Shown here: in pieces, positions 56,611 to 64,000 of the stretch | How positions within the stretch are numbered: position 1 is the stretch's first letter | Layout of the letters: every line of letters begins with the position of its first letter | The notes under the pieces: model-generated | What the model saw: the letters and a program-made list of their open reading frames with translations, nothing else | What the model was told of the DNA's origin: nothing | The model's database searches: none | Program-made: the position numbers and the translations under genes | Assembly (NCBI GenBank): GCA_916610825.1 | Contig: OU744448.1 | Coordinates: forward strand, 3,697,465 to 3,761,464 | Direction: 5' to 3' | DNA from: Haliclystus octoradiatus | Lineage: Eukaryota > Cnidaria > Staurozoa > Stauromedusae > Haliclystidae | DNA length: 64,000 nt

Positions 56611-58335
56611 AGCAACGCAATCGAAGCGCAATGGAAGGAAATAGTGAAGGTGGTCCGATTTAGGCCATTTATTTGTCCTCTTCTGATCATTCAAAAATAA
56701 TTCATCGTAAGATTATAAATTACGTACGCAGGATGTTAACACGATTGTTTTTAGCTATTAAATAGATATAGTAAACAATGATGGTAATTAGTCTATTAGT
56801 CCTTTGAAATCATGACACGTTTTGTAGGTAACTCTATCGTCAGCATTCTTATTTAAGAAATCACACACGATTGTTTATCATCATGCATATACCTAAATGT
56901 CATTGTTTTTATCTCGTTAAAATCATTATGCATTGATTGGTATGTAGTAATGATGTCTGGGAATTATACGTCCAATCTGATCAGGATGAGATCAATGGCG
57001 AACAACTCCCACTCACGACCATAACAATCCTATCGTCCGGATAATTAATGTTGGTATTTCTTTCTTTTTATGGAATTTCTTAGGAAATCAAAAAGATGAG
57101 AAGTAGATTTGTTAGCATCTATTATTCTTCCGTATTAATTAAAAAATGGAAGATACAATTCGGCAGTTGGTTGGAATTTAAATCCTCCTTCCGTTGTTGA
57201 ACAAAAAATGGTTTGAAATGATAGAATTAAAAAGACGCCGAGCGTTCTTCGTGTCAGAGGAAATTCAAATCATTCATATTTGCCGTTACCAAAATGTTGA
57301 ATTTCCTGAACAATTCAATTTTCCTCAATGGATTATTTATATCACTGTTCTTGTGTAAACAAACTTTCTGTACATAAATTCTTCTGTAATTATAAACCTC
57401 GCCAACATCCTACTAACTTTACATTTGATCTGTTAGTTTTAAAGGCTTTGTCACAACTAGGATAAACATAAGCGCCAACTAATTGACAAGCAAACTACTA
57501 AAAATAAATTATTTATCTTTATGTTATATGTAATATAATAATCATATATACAGTCCTGGACAGTGAACAATGGACCTGAGCAAAATGATCTATACTTAAA
57601 ATAAAACTTTGCTACATCAGATAAAATTCCAATGTCAGGACATTTTTTTTTTTTTTAACTTATTCGTATTCACAAACCGTTTGTCTATCAATATTTTGGC
57701 CCGCAAAAACGATCAACTGGGAATATATAGAATTTTGTATTGTCTGAAACACATAATACAACTGCTACCGGGGAAAGTATTTGCATATCAAAGTCAATAA
57801 TAGCATGGCAATAAAAAGACATACGTAATACCTTATAAAATATATTTTGACTTGATTTTTATACAATTTTTTTTTCTAAGTTGTTGAGTTTAACTCGCAT
57901 AGAAAAAGAACATAACTTGGATAAAGAATGTTCAATTATTTTGAATATTTACATTTTATAAACCAAAGGCTATCTAATATATGTATTTATGAGAATGGTG
58001 TATCAGGAATTAACAGTCTACTAAAAACCTTGATAAGAACTCAAATGCTATAAAATTATTATATGAAATGCATATTATAACTCATTTACTTACAATTATT
58101 TGGAATCAAATCACCTGATACTGATATAGGACAATAAGTCATTCAGAAACAAGCTACATTAAAAAGTACATATCATATCATGATTTATACTATGAAAGGT
58201 TCATAGGTCAGAGTTTATAAATGAGAGGTCAGAGATCATATTGATTAGATGTCAAAAATGAAAGATCAAGAGGTCATATGTATAGCTATGAAGTTCGTAA
58301 GGTCAAAGGTTATCGGCCAACATTATGCATTGTAA

Positions 58336-61300
58336 TTATTTGAATGTAAAATAGCATTTACCATCAATTTCATCAAAATTGTATTCTCCAGATGTAAATA
58401 ATTCAGATATACGTCGCTTTGCCGACATTAAATCATCTTTACCAGGATTACCAAAAAAGGGATCTTCCTCAATAAAAACACCATATAAATCACTACAACA
58501 CGAAGTTGTTGTATTAGTTTTAGATGCTGAGTTTCGATTATTAACAACATCTTTAGGAAATATTTCAAAATTATCATTAGCAAGACATTCAGCTACACAA
58601 TCCTCATATTCATCACAATCCTCATAATCGTCATCATCATAAAAATCACCATTCATACTATTTTCATCTTCAAAAATGTATTTTTCCTCAGGATAAGCAC
58701 AATAAAATGGACTATCATTTGATGACCAAGATGACGATGCGTCATTATATACTGATGTTGCTAGATCATCACTACCAGTATCATAGCTACTATCATCAAT
58801 AGAACCACATGATACTAATCGTGTAAGTTTTGGTGGACAGTCATTATTCGAATGTTCACTACTATCACTCCAACTTCTTTTGCGTGATAATGACGATGAG
58901 GATGTTAATAGATTTTCAGAAATATAACGTTGAGTTTTTTGAGAATCGATAAATCGATAGGAATAACGACGGTTTGAGACCTGAAAATTTAAATTCAAAT
59001 AATATGTTAGTATTGAAAATGCATTGCTTTTGTATTTAATCATGTGGAAAGGTTATAATACAATTATTTTATATTTTTGTAAATAAATGGGTGAGTATCA
59101 AAACAATCATGAATTATTACAATGTCAGAAATAAAGTTTTCAAAACCTAGGTAATATTAATTAAAGGAGAATGAAATGTTCGCTAAACTTTACGACTTGA
59201 TCTAGACGATGATAGCCTTGATAGGCATAAAGCATCCATAGCTTTCTTCATACAGTTAAGTTGACTTTGTACAGTTGAAGAAAAGACAACATGCCGTACC
59301 TCTATATCGGCCCTTTATTGATAAACAGACAGCATTTTTGTAAGCTTTGTTCTGAAAATTATTTAAACAAAATTATCTCTATTTCTATATGACAAGTGTA
59401 AGAACCATACCGACCTCTATTTATACCAGATAAACATAAATATTTCAAACGTGAAAAAGAACGTTACATACTGATCCTGGAGTCAACCTTGTATTCCTGT
59501 TTACTTTTCCAGTTTGTATTAAACGCTTAGCATTGATTCGATAAACAACAACAGTAAAATAACGTTAGAGTATAAAGACTTGGGCTGAAGCTGCACCCTG
59601 CACTGAGTAGACTGAGTAAGTATTAGGTAGTAAGCACGCTACGCGATGCTAAATCGTCTGTCGAATTATCGGGTGATTTAAACGTCTTTTCCGAGCTCTC
59701 TTTAGGTCTAATCAATCATTGAAATATTACCATCTACCAACATAGTTGATTTTAATTAATAAGCAACGTCGAGGATTATTCTTCAAATTATTTATCATCA
59801 CCAAGTTGCTTCATTCACATACAATTTCAGCGTACTAGACGCAGTGATCCCGCTACGCAATTAACAAGCATTATGCAATTCTCAAACAGCCATGCTAAAA
59901 TGTCAGTCATTCGAAGAATTGAATGACTGTATTCCAAACACCATATTGGGAATATTACATAACAGATGGGATTAATATTCCATTGAAAGGTTTCCGTGTT
60001 GCACTACCAGGAACGAAATTGACCATTTCATTTCGAGCTCTACTTTTTGTCAGCCCGTCTCGTTTCCAATCAATGAGGAAACAATGAAGTGACATAGAAA
60101 TGCGCAATATGGTTTTAGGCATGTTTAAGATTGACGACATCTAACTTTTAGGTAAGTATTATAATGATTTTTAGGATGCATAGTGTTATAGATCGACTAC
60201 TTTTCTGATAAATAGATTAGCCCTTGAAGTCTAATTATAACGTATACCAATATATTTGCAATTAGAAGCAAAAAAACACTTGTTTCTCTGGCAATTGGCC
60301 ATGAGCAGTAGGCCTAGAAAGGAGCAGTAGGAACGAAGGGCTGATTCAGATTTAGAAATGATAAGAAATATAAATTTAGGGAATAAATATGATGTTCTGC
60401 AAATATACTCTACGTCCTGCGTTTAACAGATCAACACATTTTGAGAAGGACTGGAAGAGCTTGGTACGAACTACGAAATACTATAAACACAGTCCAGGCT
60501 GTTGTAAAAACGCAGTCCAGGCTGTTGTATAACGTACTTACCTTTTCAATAATGTTCTTCCCATAATAATATCTCATTGCTCTACCAAGTTTTTCATATG
60601 TCATACTAGATTTATCTTTAATTGAACCCCATAAAGAAGCAATTCCATTTGGGTTTTTGATTCTAAATTCAAGTTCTTCAAAACCTTGTGACCACTCAAT
60701 ATAATATCTTCTCTCATCACGTTGTAGTAGATGCAGTAGGAAACGCCACAATTGAATTCTTTGACGATGTTCTGCGTAGATACAATAACACAAATAATTA
60801 ATGTAAAGCTGTGGAACTTTAAAAAAAAAATTTCTCAAAATATTTAGATTTATGCAATGAATGATTGATAGCTGCATATCTGCTACTATTGTAAGCTCTG
60901 TCAGTCTGTGATGTGACTAATTTATGTCTTGCAATATTTAAACCGCTACTAACACCGTCACATAAATCTATATGCCGCTACAGTTTGCCCAAATGCCTTG
61001 AAAAGTACAATCCGTAAAAAAAATCGAATAAAAGCGTATGCGGTACTGGGGTAAACTGATTTACTGGTTGGGCTTTGACTTGCTCCGACATGGTCTGACA
61101 AAAGTGGGGATCCTGTGATCCTAAAACTCAGATAAAATTCAGAAGAAAATTGATGTATTCAATGATTTATTGGTCAAACATCAACAAAAAATTCAGAAGA
61201 AAATGTTGAAATGCCTCTAGGATTCCAAAAGGCTGAACCTTTTGTCGGACCCTGTGCTCCGATATAAAGTTTGGTAAGTGATATCTTACTAACCATCATA

Positions 61301-63639
61301 TTTCAGGGTATTAAAAGTGAGCAGGACTTAGTGCCAGTCAAGGGTGCTTTATATTTAATAGCGATAAAGTGCAGAAACGAATGTCAAGCTTCTTCTTACC
61401 AAGAACATAGTTTTTTTTTATAAATATTAAAATATTCCCATATTGCTTTATAAAATTATTAAACATTATTAAAGGCATACAGTATATATTAAAATATATT
61501 CACGTATGTTTTTCAACCCTTGGCACAACTTTATAGCCTGCCAACTAGCAATATGCAGTCATATGTTCGAAGCAGGGGTCGAATTAAACTGTCTTCATGG
61601 CAAAAAATGCAAAATTAGTACTATATCACCCGGGAGGGGGGTCAAGAAACTTCAGAGACGGGGGGGGGGGGCAATTTGAATTCAGAAATTTGCCCTCCAA
61701 AATATTTTTTTCTAAAATTGATACCTCGAATAATTTATTCGGGTCAAAATGTATATCCCAAATATATTTTTTATCGACGCATATTTGAAAATTGATTACA
61801 AGTTGGTGGGCTTAGATCAAAAAGGTTTGGTCATTGAAAAACAATATTTTGAAAATTCTGAAATAGATACCTCGAAAATTATCAAAGACAATGAAGAGGT
61901 ACCCTCAATAATTGGCACGTCCCCGTATACAAACCACTTCAATCCCCGGTATATATCATCTAGTATGCTATTATCTAGTATGCTACGCCATATGTATCAT
62001 TCATATACATTTTCAGTTATATTATATGGCATGCCATATAGTAAAATAAATAAAAAAACATCTAAATTCAATGGGAATGGGTGGTCATACGAGGCAGAAA
62101 TACTTCGGCATGTATAGCACACAAACAGAACATTTAACTCCTGTGATGTTATTTAACATGTGCCTTGTTTAATTAACAGGATAATAGTGATTTTTAAATA
62201 ACAGTATAATGAAAAAGATCGTTTGTGATGGAAAAACAATAATTAAATACGGCAGTAGAATTTATTATGAAAAATTGTTCCTGCTTTTGTTTAGGATGTT
62301 GATTGTCGTAAAATATAGGCCTATCATCAAAAAGGAAAGGAAAATCATTATCTATTGTATAATAATTTCAGATTGTAAAGTATTTATAAAGATCAAATAA
62401 AAAAGTTTGCACAGAATAGATTTGCAGAATACTGTATTTGATAAATATTCTCGGATTCTTAGCTGTAGATAAAAACAGTATTTTGAAAATAACAAATACG
62501 TCACGAAATATAAATATTGAATTTTAGCATCCACACAGTCAAAGTCCCCACAATATTGAAAATGATGTGTTAAATTTGTCACTTTGAATTGTTTCTTCAG
62601 ACTTCCGCACAAAAGTAGACAATATTGTATAAAGTGTCCCAAACTCGATAAAAATCAAAAATAGCATCAACATTTAATTTTCAGTACCATGTCATAGCCG
62701 GTTAACCAACCGATTCGTGACTCAAACCTAACCGCATTTCTTTGTTGTCAAGTAACTTAATAAAAACAGTGCAAATATTAGAATAAAAGTCAACATATAT
62801 ATGCAGAAAAATAATAAAGAAATGAAGCAATATAGTATTTAAACTTACGACGTTTTGTGTTTGCTGGTCGTTGTATTTTGTAGAAATTTTCGTAAGCATC
62901 ATACCTAGGAAAAGATAGACAAAACATATTTATAGAAAATGTGTACAAACCATAAACCATTAACAATGCTAACACAACGTTAAAATTTAGACAAAGAACA
63001 GAAGAACAGTGTAATCAACTTCCCGCCATGAAAAAACTGTTTGACTTAAAAAGGGATTGGGCACGCATCACCGAAGGCGTGACATCCTTCAAATCAATAA
63101 AATAAAACAACATCTTATACATGATTTTATTGAGAATGGAAACATAAATAATAATAAGGCGATATACTAGAGAAGATAATCCATAAGAAATAATTGTTAC
63201 TTTTTCAAAAATGCGATATCCTGCTTCATTACAGTCACGAAATAAATACTAAATAAAGCTGCAAAACACAGATTACACATTTAACGAGAAAATGTCAAAT
63301 ACAGATATTAGGCATTTTGCAGTTGAGTTTTGCACGTGTATTGAAGAAAGTTTGTTTCAAAACAATAGCAGGTTGACTTTAAAATAATATCATATAAAAT
63401 ATCCAATATTGCTCATAATTAGTATTGCATTATTCAATAATAATTATTATAGTCAATAAAAATAATTACAATCAACATTTTTGCAAAACAGGCATTTATC
63501 ACACGTCTTGCACTTACACATCATGTAAAATCAAAATATGAATGAAAATATAAACATTTGTAATTTATAAAACTCACTCTTGACCAAGCATATCTTCTAA
63601 TATCTCCTTCCTCAGTTGTGTATCATAATCGTCTTCCAT
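58336..63639 (-). CDS. ETS-domain transcription factor (four exons, 330 residues)
   Basis: Minus-strand exons 63639-63578 (ATG), 62904-62849, 60771-60542 and 58980-58336 (stop) join in frame. The ETS winged-helix domain occupies residues about 45-127, unusually close to the N-terminus: IQLWRFLLHLLQRDERRYYI, a NPNGIASLWGSIKDKSSMTY stretch, the recognition helix YEKLGRAMRYYYGKNII, and RRYSYRFID. Both DNA-contacting Arg-type positions of helix 3 (GRAMRYYY) are kept. The subfamily is unclear: SSMTYEKL.RAMRYYY resembles ELF3/ELF5 (ESE) proteins and NPNG..SLWG resembles ETV6/TEL. No Pointed/SAM domain is visible. The C-terminus is Ser-rich, then strongly acidic (DDDDYEDCDEYEDC, about residues 230-245), a likely transactivation or interaction region. 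An ETS-box split between RYYYGKNIIEKV and SNRRY by an intron is typical of the family. Confidence 0.9.
58981..63577 (-). other. Introns of the ETS gene
   Basis: Intron 3 (58981-60541) has no recognisable repeat. Intron 2 (60772-62848) holds a MITE family B copy (61089-61254) and a G-rich tract (G12 near 61660). Intron 1 (62905-63577) shows nothing distinctive. The open frames at 61749-62117 (+) and 59955-60140 (-) lack any supportable coding signal. Confidence 0.55.
61089..61254. mobile_element. hAT-type MITE family B copy in the ETS gene, with 8-bp target duplication
   Basis: Ends CATGGTCTGACAAAAG and CTTTTGTCGGACCCTG, flanked by perfect TGCTCCGA duplications (61081-61088 and 61255-61262). 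Interior as in the copies at 30141 and 44656, in reverse orientation. Confidence 0.9.
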
Positions 63640-64000
63640 TTTAATAATTTTTTTTTTAATTTTCAGAGAGTGTTTTCATTGAAGGGGTGTGGATAAATGT
63701 TTGTGTGCTACTCTGATCTCTTGACTTTTGCGACTAAATATTTCCACTTGGACTGCATGCACACGCCCCTTTTCAGGAGAACAAATCATATGACGTCACA
63801 AATGATTAGTAAATGCTTCAAACAAAGGCGGTATCTGAACAACATACAAAAATACGCTGTGTCAAAAATTAATAAAATCCCTCCTAGGAAAAAGAATATC
63901 AACAGTCGTAAATGTTACGCTAGCTTACGTTTGACTAATCTATTTTCATTTGTAGACTATATATACAACGTCACTACTAAGAATTGCTTGCGTATTAGAA
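63640..64000 (-). promoter_or_regulatory. 5' region and candidate promoter of the ETS gene
   Basis: Contains a consensus CRE TGACGTCA (63791-63798), 152 bp upstream of the start codon, and a GC-box-like CACGCCCCTTTT (63761-63772). No coding sequence is seen to the window end. Confidence 0.45.

Larger units (their letters stand above)
51918..58335. other. Large gene-poor interval between NNT and the ETS gene
   Basis: No exon I can support on either strand. It includes the palindrome at 53536, the regulatory cluster at 54915-55090, the inverted repeat copy at 56200-56610 and a T12-14 tract at about 57643. The 3' untranslated region of the ETS gene should occupy the right-hand end on the minus strand. 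Confidence 0.5.

Noticed and set aside
59955..60140. Possible alternative first exon of the ETS gene (61-codon minus-strand frame)
   Set aside because: No donor-phase match that would join it to the final exon with the ETS domain intact.
61749..62117. 122-codon plus-strand frame in the ETS gene intron 2
   Set aside because: AT-rich, low-complexity codon content, antisense to a real gene, and no domain.

Overview
The window is AT-rich, intron-containing animal DNA. The evidence for an animal is a complete 16-exon nicotinamide nucleotide transhydrogenase (NNT) gene with a mitochondrial presequence, an ETS-domain transcription factor, a MADF/BESS regulator, tRNA-derived SINEs and a BEL/Pao retrotransposon. 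It looks like an invertebrate bilaterian, but the species cannot be settled from sequence alone. There are no real rRNA or tRNA genes and no CRISPR array.

Layout. 1-5450: a decayed BEL/Pao element on the minus strand, cut by the window edge and carrying a SINE insertion. 7077-13374 (+): the 3' five exons of a gene I do not recognise, whose large exon encodes about five acidic repeats of 46-50 residues. 13532-16595 (+): a compact two-exon gene for a 159-residue unrecognised protein, starting only 157 bp after the previous stop codon and preceded by a CRE. 16954-18733: a terminal-inverted-repeat element with 194-bp tandem repeats. 19145-21034 (+): a two-exon MADF-BESS gene. 21631-22509: a hAT-like non-autonomous element with a perfect 8-bp target duplication. 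25334-47858 (+): NNT, 1092 residues, with introns full of MITEs, SINEs and short foldback repeats. 49627-51913: a 2.3-kb near-perfect giant hairpin flanked by TTAA. 51918-58335: no gene recognised, but it contains a 26-bp perfect palindrome and a promoter- or enhancer-like cluster of CRE, AP-1, CCAAT and E-box sites. 58336-63639 (-): a four-exon ETS factor of 330 residues with an N-terminal ETS domain and an acidic C-terminus, convergent with NNT.

The genes show no evident shared pathway. NNT acts at the mitochondrial inner membrane, coupling proton import to NADPH production. The MADF-BESS and ETS proteins are nuclear DNA-binding factors. What unifies the window is repeat history: the same small families (a TA-flanked CAGTSAAACCTGT MITE, a hAT-type CAGGGTCCGAC MITE, two tRNA-SINE families, TTCATGAAC clusters) recur throughout. 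In NNT several lie within 10-60 bp of splice sites. All exon structures were inferred by eye from reading frame, GT-AG borders and phase continuity; no alignment was run.
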